A DNA stretch of 40,225 nucleotides from Nocardiopsis potens DSM 45234 (lineage in GTDB: Bacteria; Actinomycetota; Actinomycetes; Streptosporangiales; Streptosporangiaceae), in the NCBI RefSeq assembly GCF_000341105.1, contig NZ_ANBB01000023.1, positions 1 through 40,225 of the forward strand, read 5' to 3'. The position numbers and the translations under genes were made by a program. Below, piece after piece: positions 7,513 to 14,227 of this stretch. Positions within the stretch are counted from its first letter, which is position 1. Every line of letters starts with the position of its first letter. Below the pieces are notes generated by a model. That model was not told the origin of the DNA. It did not search any database and saw only the letters and a program-made list of their open reading frames with translations.

Positions 7513-8400
7513 AACGGTCTTGGAGCCGTTGAGCAGCACCCGGCGCTGGGCGTGCCAGTTGACCGCGCGGGCCAGCGCCACCGACTCCAGGTCGCGGCCG
7601 ATCGCGGTGAGCTGCTCGGGGCTGTGCGTGTGGTCCACCCGGGTCACCTCCTGCTCGATGATCGGGCCTTCGTCGAGGTCGGCGGTGACGTAGTGCGCGG
7701 TCGCCCCGACCAGCTTCACCCCGCGCGCGTGCGCCTGGTGGTAGGGGCGGGCGCCCTTGAAGCTCGGCAGGAAGGAGTGGTGGATGTTGATGATCCGGCC
7801 GGACATCTTGGCGCACAGGTCCTCGGAGAGCACCTGCATGTAGCGGGCCAGCACCACCAGGTCGACGTCGTAGGAGTCGACCAGCTCCAGCAGGCGGCGC
7901 TCCTGGTCCCGCTTGCTCTCCGGGGCGACCGGCAGGTGGTGGAAGTCCAGCCCGTAGGAGCGGGCGAGGAATTCGAGGTCGGGGTGGTTGGAGACGACGG
8001 CCGCGATGTCGGCGTCCAGCAGCCCGCTGCGCCACCGGTAGAGCAGGTCGTTCAGGCAGTGCCCGAACCTGGAGACCATGACGAGGGTGCGCGGCCGGCG
8101 GTCGCGGCGCCACAGCCGCCACTCGGTGGCGGGGTCCGCGCCGTCCTCGGCGGCGGCCGGCAGCGCGGCCGCCAGGCCGGCGAACGCGGCGCGCAGCCCG
8201 TCCTCGCCGATCGGCTCGGCCCCCGGGCGCGGCTCCGCGGTGAACTGGGTGCGCAGGAAGAAGCGGCCGGTGTAGTGGTCGCCGTACTGCTGGCTCTCGG
8301 TGATGTTGCAACCGTGCTCGGCGAGCAGGTTCGCCACCGCGGCGACGATCCCGCGGCCGTCGGGGCAGGACAGCGTCAGCACGAATTCACGGTCGTTCAT
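7501..8400 (-). CDS. purU: Formyltetrahydrofolate deformylase
   Basis: Hydrolyses 10-formyl-tetrahydrofolate to formate and tetrahydrofolate, balancing one-carbon pools and feeding formate to purine synthesis. The 299 aa protein has an N-terminal ACT domain (residues about 5-85, beginning VLTLSCPDGRGIVAAVANLL) and a formyltransferase-fold catalytic domain with the conserved Asn in SNHPDL, the His in NIHHSFLPSFKG and the Asp in DEGPIIEQE. Length and order match PurU exactly. It is monocistronic. The last codons lie in the first unit of a 26-bp tandem repeat, and an intrinsic terminator follows. Confidence 0.96.
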   Translation of the reverse strand: MNDREFVLTLSCPDGRGIVAAVANLLAEHGCNITESQQYGDHYTGRFFLRTQFTAEPRPGAEPIGEDGLRAAFAGLAAALPAAAEDGADPATEWRLWRRDRRPRTLVMVSRFGHCLNDLLYRWRSGLLDADIAAVVSNHPDLEFLARSYGLDFHHLPVAPESKRDQERRLLELVDSYDVDLVVLARYMQVLSEDLCAKMSGRIINIHHSFLPSFKGARPYHQAHARGVKLVGATAHYVTADLDEGPIIEQEVTRVDHTHSPEQLTAIGRDLESVALARAVNWHAQRRVLLNGSKTVVFR

Positions 8401-8508
8401 GGTTCACGGCACTCCGGAGGACAGCGAGAGCACTGCAGGTCAGCAGCGATCATCCAGGTTATCCAGGTGGAGCGGCGCCCGGGGGCGGAAGCGCGCGGAT
8501 CCGGTGCG

Positions 8509-8574
8509 ATCCCACATTCGCGCCCGGCCCGGCGCGCACGGCATATATGAATGTTTTTCACGAAAGTGTGGGAT
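8509..8574. promoter_or_regulatory. Widely spaced 8-bp dyad upstream of the deaminase/aldolase gene
   Basis: ATCCCACA (8509-8516) and TGTGGGAT (8567-8574) are perfect inverted copies 50 bp apart, and the flanks (TTCG and CGAAAG) partly continue the symmetry. The AT-rich block CATATATGAATGTTTTTC lies between them and probably contains the promoter. The layout suggests two operator half-sites or a looped repressor; this is inference. Confidence 0.4.
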
Positions 8575-8583
8575 GCTCCCGCT

Positions 8584-9801
8584 ATGAGAAGCGCTCGCGA
8601 AAGCTACGACGCGGCGACCCGGGACCTCACCGCCCCGTTCGCCGCCGTGGACCTGGCCGCGTTCCGCGCCAACGCCGCCGACCTGGCCGAACGCGCCGGG
8701 GGCACCCCCATCCGCATCGCCTCCAAGTCGCTCCGCTGCCGTGCCCTGCTGCGGGAGGCGCTCGGCCTCCCGGGGTTCGCCGGCGTCATGGCCTTCACCC
8801 TCCCCGAGGCGCTCTGGCTCGCCGCCGACCCCGGCGGCCCGGTCAGCGACGACGTCCTGGTCGCCTACCCCACCGCCGACACCGCCGCCATCGCCGAACT
8901 CGCCGCCGACCCGCGCGCCGCCGCCTCGGTGACGCTGATGGTCGACTCCGTCGCCCACCTCGACCTCATCACCCGGGCCGCCCCCGACCCGGTGTCCCCG
9001 ATCCGGGTCTGCATCGACGTGGACACCAGCTGGCAGCCGCTCGGCCCGCGGATGCGGATCGGCGCGCACCGGTCGCCGCTGCGCACCCCGGCGCACGCCG
9101 CCGCGCTCGCCCGGGCCGTGCTCCGCCGGCCGCAGCTCCTGCTGGACGGCGTGATGGCCTACGAGGCGCAGATCGCCGGCGTGGGCGACGCCCCTCCCGG
9201 CCGCCCGCTCTACGGCCGGACGCTCCGCTGGGTGCAGAACCGGTCCCGCCGCGAGCTGGCCGCCCGGCGCGCCGCCATCGTCGAGGCGGTGCGGGGCGTC
9301 GCCGAGGTGCGCTTCGTCAACGGCGGCGGCACCGGCAGCCTGCACACCACCAGCAGGGAGCCGGCCGTCACCGAGGTCGCCGCGGGCTCCGGCCTGTACC
9401 AGCCGCACCTGTTCGACCACTACACCGCCACCGAGCGCCGCCCGGCCGCGCTGTTCGCGCTGCCCGTGGTGCGCCGCCCGGCCCCGGGCGTGGCCACCGC
9501 GCTCGGCGGCGGCTACCCGGCCTCCGGCGCGGCCGGCGCCGACCGGCTCCCGCTGCCCTACCTGCCGGAGGGGCTGGCCTACAGCCCCGCCGAGGGGCCC
9601 GGCGAGGTGCAGACCCCGCTGGTCGGCCCCGCCGCCGACGAGCTCGCCGTCGGCGACCGGGTGTGGATGCGGCACGCGAAGGCCGGCGAGCTGTGCGAGC
9701 GCTTCGCCGAGCTGCACCTGATCGACGGGCTCGGCACCGGTGCGGCCCGCGTGGTCCGCACCGTGCCCACCTACCGGGGCGAGGGCCGGACCTTCCTCTG
9801 A
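8584..9801 (+). CDS. PLP-dependent amino acid deaminase/aldolase (alanine racemase N-domain fold)
   Basis: A 405 aa protein of the fold-type III PLP family that includes D-threonine aldolase and D-serine dehydratase. The N-terminal TIM barrel carries the PLP lysine in IASKSLRC (K48), later VDVDTSWQPLG-type and FVNGGGTGSLHTT segments that bind phosphate, and a C-terminal beta domain with VGDRVWMRHAKAGELCERF. The exact substrate cannot be told. An in-frame ATG at 8551 would add 11 residues. I prefer 8584 because the upstream ATG sits inside the AT-rich promoter-like block and the added residues look non-conserved; neither start has a strong ribosome site. Confidence 0.85.
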   Translation: MRSARESYDAATRDLTAPFAAVDLAAFRANAADLAERAGGTPIRIASKSLRCRALLREALGLPGFAGVMAFTLPEALWLAADPGGPVSDDVLVAYPTADTAAIAELAADPRAAASVTLMVDSVAHLDLITRAAPDPVSPIRVCIDVDTSWQPLGPRMRIGAHRSPLRTPAHAAALARAVLRRPQLLLDGVMAYEAQIAGVGDAPPGRPLYGRTLRWVQNRSRRELAARRAAIVEAVRGVAEVRFVNGGGTGSLHTTSREPAVTEVAAGSGLYQPHLFDHYTATERRPAALFALPVVRRPAPGVATALGGGYPASGAAGADRLPLPYLPEGLAYSPAEGPGEVQTPLVGPAADELAVGDRVWMRHAKAGELCERFAELHLIDGLGTGAARVVRTVPTYRGEGRTFL

Positions 9802-9830
9802 CCCCGGAGCCGCCGCCCCCGGACGCGGAC

Positions 9831-9865
9831 GGGGCGGGGAGGGGGCCGCGCCCCCTCCCCGCCCC
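9831..9865. terminator. Bidirectional terminator between convergent genes
   Basis: A perfect 16-bp stem (GGGGCGGGGAGGGGGC at 9831-9846 with its complement at 9850-9865) and a 3-base loop lie between the ends of the deaminase/aldolase gene and the DUF3618 gene. It is very G+C-rich and lacks a T tract. Confidence 0.75.
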
Positions 9866-9888
9866 GGAGTCCTCCGCCGGACCTGCCC

Positions 9889-10293
9889 TCAGCGCCCGCG
9901 CTTGGCCCTGCGGCGCACCAGCGCGACCACGCCGACGACCACCGCGATGCCCACCCCGGCGCCGAGGATCAGTGCCTCCGGCGGGAGCTGGCCGCGGGTG
10001 GAGTAGGTGGAGACCACCTCGTCCTCGCCCTTGAGCATGACGCTGCCCTGAGGGGGGTCCTCGACCCGGCTGTCCACCCGGACCGCGCTGCCGGTCGCCA
10101 GCGCGCGGGCCTCGTCGACCAGGCGCTCGCCGGCTCCGCGCAGCCGCTCGGCTCCGCGCCGCGCGAGGTTGGCCGGGCGGGTCCGGTCGTTGAGCTCGTC
10201 GAGCGTGGCGGCGAGCCTCCGCTGCACCTGCTCGATCTCCGCCCGGACCCCGGCCGGGTCCCGGCGCGCCCCGGCGGGGCCGATCTCCTCCAT
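9889..10293 (-). CDS. DUF3618 domain membrane protein
   Basis: A 134 aa protein. Residues about 12-45 (DPAGVRAEIEQVQRRLAATL followed by DELNDRTRP) are the DUF3618 motif. A predicted helix-rich spacer follows, then one transmembrane segment (about residues 105-126, ALILGAGVGIAVVVGVVALV) and a short basic tail RRRAKRGR, which should face the cytoplasm. Function is unknown; these proteins often accompany membrane-lipid or stress genes. The ATG at 10293 has a GGAAGGAAG ribosome site and follows the CDP-alcohol phosphatidyltransferase gene by 16 bp, so the two form an operon. Confidence 0.82.
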   Translation of the reverse strand: MEEIGPAGARRDPAGVRAEIEQVQRRLAATLDELNDRTRPANLARRGAERLRGAGERLVDEARALATGSAVRVDSRVEDPPQGSVMLKGEDEVVSTYSTRGQLPPEALILGAGVGIAVVVGVVALVRRRAKRGR

Positions 10294-10309
10294 AAAGCGC
10301 TTCCTTCCG

Positions 10310-11395
10310 CTACCGCAGGGTCGCCTGTGAGGAGTCCGCGACCGGCCCCAGGGCCGACGCCCCCTCATGCGGCCCCGTGAATCCCAACGCGCCTTCGATC
10401 CCGTCCACGACGCGGAAGAAGTCCCGCGTGGACAACCACAGTTTATAGATGATCGCGATCTCGAAGGCGAGGAGCAAAACACCCGCTATCGCGGTGATCC
10501 AGACGATCGCGGCAGCCGAGACCACTCCGGCGAGCGGGGCCAGCACGAACACCGCCATCTGGAACTCGATCCCGCTGACCAGGTGGGTGCGGATCCGGCG
10601 GGCCCGGAGCGCGTCCCATACCCGCTGGTACCAGGGGAACCGGGTGCGGAACTCCTGGTGCAGGTCGACCCGGGGCAGCGGGCGGGCCAGGTGCACGTCG
10701 GGCTGCTTGCCGGCGACCGCGTCCTGGCGGCTCTCCTTCTCCGCCTGGGTGCGCAGGATCTGCTCCAGCACGGAGATGCCGTGCCGCAGCACCGCCTGCT
10801 CGCCCTGGTCGCTCATCGGCCGCTGCCCGGCGCCCGGCGCACCGTCCTCGTCGACCAGCATGGACAGCTCGGCGCGGGCCCGCTCCAGCACGCCGGCGAT
10901 CCGCGAGCGCATCTCCCGGCGCATCTTGTACACCTGGAGCGCGTCGAGGTAGCGCAGCATGTCCGCGGAGACCACGGCCAGCGCCATCCAGACGAACACC
11001 ACCTGGCCGCCGACCACGTACTGGCCGCCCATCAGCGCGACCGCGCACACCAGCACCCGGAACCGGTCGAAGACGTAGTCCATCCAGGAGCCGAACATCG
11101 TCTCCCGGTCGGTCAGCCGGGCGAGCTTGCCGTCCATGCAGTCCAGCAGGAAGCACAGGTAGTACAGGAGCGCGCCGGCGACCAGGAAGCCCGGCGTCCC
11201 CATGGCGAAGCACGCCGCCGCGCCCAGCCCGAAGAAGAGCGCCGCCACGGTCAGCTGGTCCGGGGTGATCCGGGTGCGGTCGGCGACCAGGCGCACCAGC
11301 CGGACCGCCGCGGGGTCGACGAAGGCCACCGTCCACCACGAGTCGCGCGCGCGGCACGTGCGCTCCCGGACATCGTCCAAGGTGTATTCGGCCAT
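10310..11395 (-). CDS. CDP-alcohol phosphatidyltransferase family membrane protein
   Basis: A 361 aa integral membrane enzyme. The signature DG-x2-AR-x8-G-x3-D-x3-D is complete (DGKLARLTDRETMFGSWMD, then YVFD) at residues about 93-115, so it should transfer a phospho-alcohol from CDP-diacylglycerol or a CDP-alcohol. Several hydrophobic helices flank it. The central part (about residues 175-265) is an unusual hydrophilic insertion with KMRREMRSRIAGVLERARAEL, absent from small phosphatidylglycerophosphate synthases, so the substrate is uncertain. I chose the start MAEYTLDDVRERT; longer readings run into low-complexity sequence without a ribosome site. It is followed by the DUF3618 gene in the same operon. 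Confidence 0.85.
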   Translation of the reverse strand: MAEYTLDDVRERTCRARDSWWTVAFVDPAAVRLVRLVADRTRITPDQLTVAALFFGLGAAACFAMGTPGFLVAGALLYYLCFLLDCMDGKLARLTDRETMFGSWMDYVFDRFRVLVCAVALMGGQYVVGGQVVFVWMALAVVSADMLRYLDALQVYKMRREMRSRIAGVLERARAELSMLVDEDGAPGAGQRPMSDQGEQAVLRHGISVLEQILRTQAEKESRQDAVAGKQPDVHLARPLPRVDLHQEFRTRFPWYQRVWDALRARRIRTHLVSGIEFQMAVFVLAPLAGVVSAAAIVWITAIAGVLLLAFEIAIIYKLWLSTRDFFRVVDGIEGALGFTGPHEGASALGPVADSSQATLR

Positions 11396-11745
11396 CGTCG
11401 GTGCGCTCCCGGGCGGGTAGGGGTTCCGGTCGAGGGGTGTGACGGATGAGTCTACGCATCCGGCAGGCGGCCACAAGAGGGGCCGCCGCGTTCCGGACCT
11501 CCGGCGGCGAGGCCGCCGCGGGGGCGGCGGGGTCCCGGCGGGCGGCTCTGCGCCCTGCGGCGCTCGGGGAGGGGCCGCGCCGGGGAGGGCGGGGGACGCC
11601 CGGCGGCGATCCGGAATCCGCACAACCCTACGCGATATCGGGCACTTCCCCTGCATGTCGCGCCCCCTCGCCTCCCGGCGGCGCCCCGGCAATAGGCTGG
11701 GGCGGTCAGACCCAGCCACCACGGACAGCAGAGGAACACAGTCCC
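11396..11745. other. 350-bp divergent promoter region
   Basis: This gap separates the leftward phosphatidyltransferase gene from bcp. I see no credible gene; open frames crossing it are Arg/Gly-rich shadows. On the + strand a -10-like TAGGCT (11693-11698) lies 48 bp before the bcp start and is a plausible promoter. Promoter elements for the leftward gene are not obvious. Confidence 0.5.
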
Positions 11746-12231
11746 GTGACCGACACCAGCGCGCGCCTGCAGCCGGGCGACACCGCCCCCGACTTCACCC
11801 TCCCCGACGCCGACGGGAACCCGGTGACGCTGAGCGAGGTGGTCAAGGCCTCCGGCGGCAGCGCGGTCGTCTACTTCTACCCCGCGGCGATGACCCCCGG
11901 GTGCACCACGGAGGCCTGCGACTTCCGGGACAACCTGCGGGCCTTCGACTCCGCCGGGCTCACCGTGCTCGGCGTCTCCCCGGACGCCCCGGAGAGGCTC
12001 GCCGCCTTCCGCGACAAGGAGGGCCTGACCTTCCCGCTGCTCGGCGACCCGGAGAAGACCGCGCTGCAGGCCTACGGCGCCTTCGGCGAGAAGAAGAACT
12101 ACGGCCGCGTGGTGCAGGGCGTCATCCGCTCCACCTTCGTGATCGGCCCGGACATGACCGTGCAGAAGGCCTTCTACAACGTGAAGGCCACCGGCCACGT
12201 GGACCGGATCAAGCGCGAGCTCGGGCTCTAG
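11746..12231 (+). CDS. bcp: Thioredoxin-dependent thiol peroxidase (Bcp/PrxQ peroxiredoxin)
   Basis: Reduces hydrogen peroxide and organic peroxides using thioredoxin. The 161 aa protein has the Bcp/PrxQ active site: T50-P-G-C53 with the peroxidatic Cys53, and the resolving Cys58 five residues later (TPGCTTEACDF), followed by FRDNL. The N-terminal GDTAPDFTLPDADG is the standard peroxiredoxin opening. The GTG start at 11746 is preceded by GAGGAA about 11 nt upstream; longer readings only add low-complexity sequence. It is monocistronic. Confidence 0.95.
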   Translation: MTDTSARLQPGDTAPDFTLPDADGNPVTLSEVVKASGGSAVVYFYPAAMTPGCTTEACDFRDNLRAFDSAGLTVLGVSPDAPERLAAFRDKEGLTFPLLGDPEKTALQAYGAFGEKKNYGRVVQGVIRSTFVIGPDMTVQKAFYNVKATGHVDRIKRELGL

Positions 12232-12243
12232 CGGGGCGCGCCG

Positions 12244-12265
12244 GCGGACCGGGGCGGAGGTCCGC
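12244..12265 (+). terminator. Weak hairpin after bcp
   Basis: GCGGACC and GGTCCGC form a perfect 7-bp stem with an 8-base loop, starting 12 bp after the bcp stop. It is a modest terminator candidate without a T tract. Confidence 0.4.
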
Positions 12266-12368
12266 GACCGAGTTGCGGTCCCTCCCCCGGAGCTGCCATT
12301 CTCGACAGCGGCGGCCCCCGGGGCGCCCGCGGGGAGCCTTCTCCCCATGGGCCGGGGCGGCCGCGCGC

Positions 12369-12442
12369 GGGGCCGTAGCCCAATCGGCAGAGGCAACCGT
12401 TTTAGGGGCGGTCCAGTGCGGGTTCGAATCCCGCCGGCCCTA
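12369..12442 (+). tRNA. Unusual tRNA with anticodon UAG (reads CUA, Leu) and a short variable loop
   Basis: The 74-nt sequence folds into a full cloverleaf. The 7-bp acceptor stem GGGGCCG/CGGCCCU includes a first G-U pair, with discriminator A at 12442. The D arm has 3 bp and an AAUCGGCAGA loop like that of tRNA-Leu. The anticodon stem ACCGU/GCGGU closes with U-G around the loop UUUAGGG, giving anticodon UAG at 12403-12405 followed by G37. The T arm GCGGG/CCCGC encloses UUCGAAU. The variable loop is only 5 nt (CCAGU), whereas bacterial tRNA-Leu normally has a long variable arm. CCA is not encoded. A 13-bp hairpin follows 17 nt downstream. Amino-acid identity is therefore uncertain. Confidence 0.85.
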
Positions 12443-12459
12443 CGGCTGGACATACGACG

Positions 12460-12489
12460 GAGGCGCAGGCGGCGGGCCGCCTGCGCCTC
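12460..12489 (+). terminator. Terminator hairpin of the tRNA gene
   Basis: Perfect 13-bp stem GAGGCGCAGGCGG (12460-12472) with CCGCCTGCGCCTC (12477-12489) and a CGGG loop, 17 nt past the tRNA. No T tract follows. Confidence 0.7.
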
Positions 12490-12491
12490 GG

Positions 12492-12590
12492 TGCTCTCCG
12501 CCGGTCCAGCGGAACGGCGCTCCTCCCGCGGCCGACGGAGCAGCACCCCTCCGGGTCGGCGGAAGGGCGCCCCTTCCGTGGTCAGCGGAA
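12492..12590 (-). repeat. Second, diverged array of the 26-bp repeat at the kinase gene stop codon
   Basis: Four degenerate units, with anchors at 12503, 12530, 12554 and 12580 (spacings 27, 24 and 26), share the core CCCTTCCGTGGTCAGCGGAA with the array after purU. As there, the first unit contains the end of a leftward gene (kinase, Phe-Arg-stop). At the junction nearest the gene the RNA stem is CGGAAG/CUUCCG around a 7-nt loop, where the purU array has a G-U pair. Other junctions also keep short stems with different bases. Confidence 0.7.
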
Positions 12591-13937
12591 CAATAGAGCC
12601 CACAGCACCACCGCGAGCAGCGCCAGCACGCCCAGCCCGACGCCGATGACGACCGGTAGGCGGGTGCCGCCGCGGTGCTTCCCGGAGCTGGTCAGGCCGA
12701 GGGTGTCGGTGGACTCCCGGATCGAGGTGAGCAGGTGGCCCACCGACTCCGGGCGGTGCCGCTGCAGCCGCTCGTGCAGGTGGCTGACCGACTCCGAGAC
12801 CGAGTCGTGCAGTTCGGAGACGGACTCCTGGAACGAGTGGCGGAGCACGTGCGCGCCCTGGCGGAAGTGCTCCCGGGCGGAGTCGCGGGAGGCCTCCCCG
12901 CCGCCCGCGTCCGCCTCCTCGTCCTCGGCCGGCGCGGTCTGCACGCCGCTCCCCTGCTTCTGCGGCGGGACCACCGGGTTGGCCCCGGTCTCCGCCGCGG
13001 ACCGGGCGGCCGTCTCCGGGCTGGTCTCCGGCGCCCAGGGGGCGAGCGCGGCGATCCGCAGCATCTTGGCGGCGTTGTCCGCGGTGAGCCGGTCGGCCGG
13101 CTTGACGTGCAGCAGCCCGGCCAGGACCGGGGCGAGCGGACCGGCGTTCTCGGCGGCCGGCGGCTCCTCCAGCTCGACGCCCTTGAGGATGCGGATGTAG
13201 CCCTTGCGGTCGTAGGGCGGGTGGCCCTCGACCGCGGTGTAGAGGGTGGCGCCCAGCGACCACAGGTCGGACTCGGGGCCGACCGGGCCGGCCTTGGCCC
13301 GCTCCGGCGGGATGTAGGACGGCGAGCCGATGATCCGCCCGGAGGTGGTCAGCGCGGACTCCCCCGCCCACGCCGCCAGCCCGAAGTCGGTCAGCACCAC
13401 GCGGCCGGCCTCGCTGATCATCACGTTGTCCGGCTTGACGTCGCGGTGCACGATGCCCTCGTCGTGCGCGGCCTTGAGCGCGTCGATCAGCTGCAGGCCG
13501 ATCTCGGCGACCCGCTGGTAGGGCAGCGGGCCGGCCACGTCGAGGATCTCCGCCAGGGTGCTCGCCACCACGAGCTCCATGACGATCCAGGGGCGGTCGT
13601 CCTCGTCCACCACGTCGAGCACGGTGACCACGCCGGGGTGGGTGAGCCGGGCCGCGACCCGCGCCTCCCGGGTGGTGCGGCGGAGCAGCTGCTCGCGCTC
13701 TTCGGAGGAGAGGTCGGTGGGCAGGCGCAGCTCTTTGATCGCCACTTCGCGGTCGAGGACGAGGTCGGTGGCGCGCCAGACGGTGCCGACGCCGCCCCGG
13801 GCGATCTCCTCCCGCATCCGGTAGCGCCCCTTCAGCACGCGCTCCTCGGGCCCGGCCTCGAGGGTGGCCGGGCGCGCGGAGTCGGACGAGGGGTCGGGCC
13901 GCTCGGTCTCTGGGTTCTCGATGGAGGACACGGTCAC
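12582..13937 (-). CDS. Membrane-anchored Ser/Thr protein kinase (PknB-like catalytic domain)
   Basis: A 451 aa protein with a complete Hanks-type kinase domain at residues about 39-297: glycine loop IARGGVGTVWRA, ATP lysine K68 (VAIKEL), catalytic HRDVKPDN (D166), DFG at 184-186, and the activation segment GSPSYIPPER. A Pro/Glu-rich linker follows (about 300-355), then a helical juxtamembrane region (about 360-410) with SVSE-type repeats. A single C-terminal transmembrane helix (about 428-449) leaves the chain ending LLFR. There are no extracellular PASTA domains, so the sensing input is unclear. The GTG start follows a 290-bp region rich in inverted repeats. The stop lies in a 26-bp repeat array. 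Confidence 0.93.
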   Translation of the reverse strand: MTVSSIENPETERPDPSSDSARPATLEAGPEERVLKGRYRMREEIARGGVGTVWRATDLVLDREVAIKELRLPTDLSSEEREQLLRRTTREARVAARLTHPGVVTVLDVVDEDDRPWIVMELVVASTLAEILDVAGPLPYQRVAEIGLQLIDALKAAHDEGIVHRDVKPDNVMISEAGRVVLTDFGLAAWAGESALTTSGRIIGSPSYIPPERAKAGPVGPESDLWSLGATLYTAVEGHPPYDRKGYIRILKGVELEEPPAAENAGPLAPVLAGLLHVKPADRLTADNAAKMLRIAALAPWAPETSPETAARSAAETGANPVVPPQKQGSGVQTAPAEDEEADAGGGEASRDSAREHFRQGAHVLRHSFQESVSELHDSVSESVSHLHERLQRHRPESVGHLLTSIRESTDTLGLTSSGKHRGGTRLPVVIGVGLGVLALLAVVLWALLFR

Positions 13938-14043
13938 TCAGCGGGTCTGTTCGAGGGCCATCGCGGCCTCCTGCGGGCGGTTCGCGGTCGCGTCGACGGC
14001 GGCGTCGACCAATGCTCGGACCAATCGTTATATCAGCTCGAAT

Positions 14044-14132
14044 GGGCGTCCGAACTGGCGGTTGCCGGATCACGACCACTTGGCTTCGGTTCTGTTATGT
14101 CCGATCGGACGCCCCGCATTCCGTGATCCGGC
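14044..14132. promoter_or_regulatory. Two interleaved perfect inverted repeats and a 12-bp palindrome upstream of the kinase
   Basis: Arm A GGGCGTCCGA (14044-14053) pairs with A' TCGGACGCCC (14105-14114). Arm B GCCGGATCACG (14064-14074) pairs with B' CGTGATCCGGC (14122-14132). The order A-B-A'-B' is that of a pseudoknot rather than nested hairpins. GTCCGATCGGAC (14099-14110) is itself a perfect palindrome, and its half GTCCGA recurs at 14048-14053. The block lies in the 290-bp gap (13938-14227) upstream of the leftward kinase gene. It may be a repressor operator cluster or a structured RNA. Confidence 0.7.
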
Positions 14133-14227
14133 TCTCCCCGAAATGTATGCACCGCAGCACGGGGTTCAAACCGGCGGACCGGGCCGGTCCGGCCGGCGCC
14201 GCAGGTTACGACGCCGGCCGGGGCCGA

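Noticed and set aside
11452-14079. An 875-residue - strand open frame across bcp, the tRNA and the kinase
   Set aside because: It runs through a tRNA and in the wrong frame of a real kinase; Arg/Gly-rich artefact of high GC.
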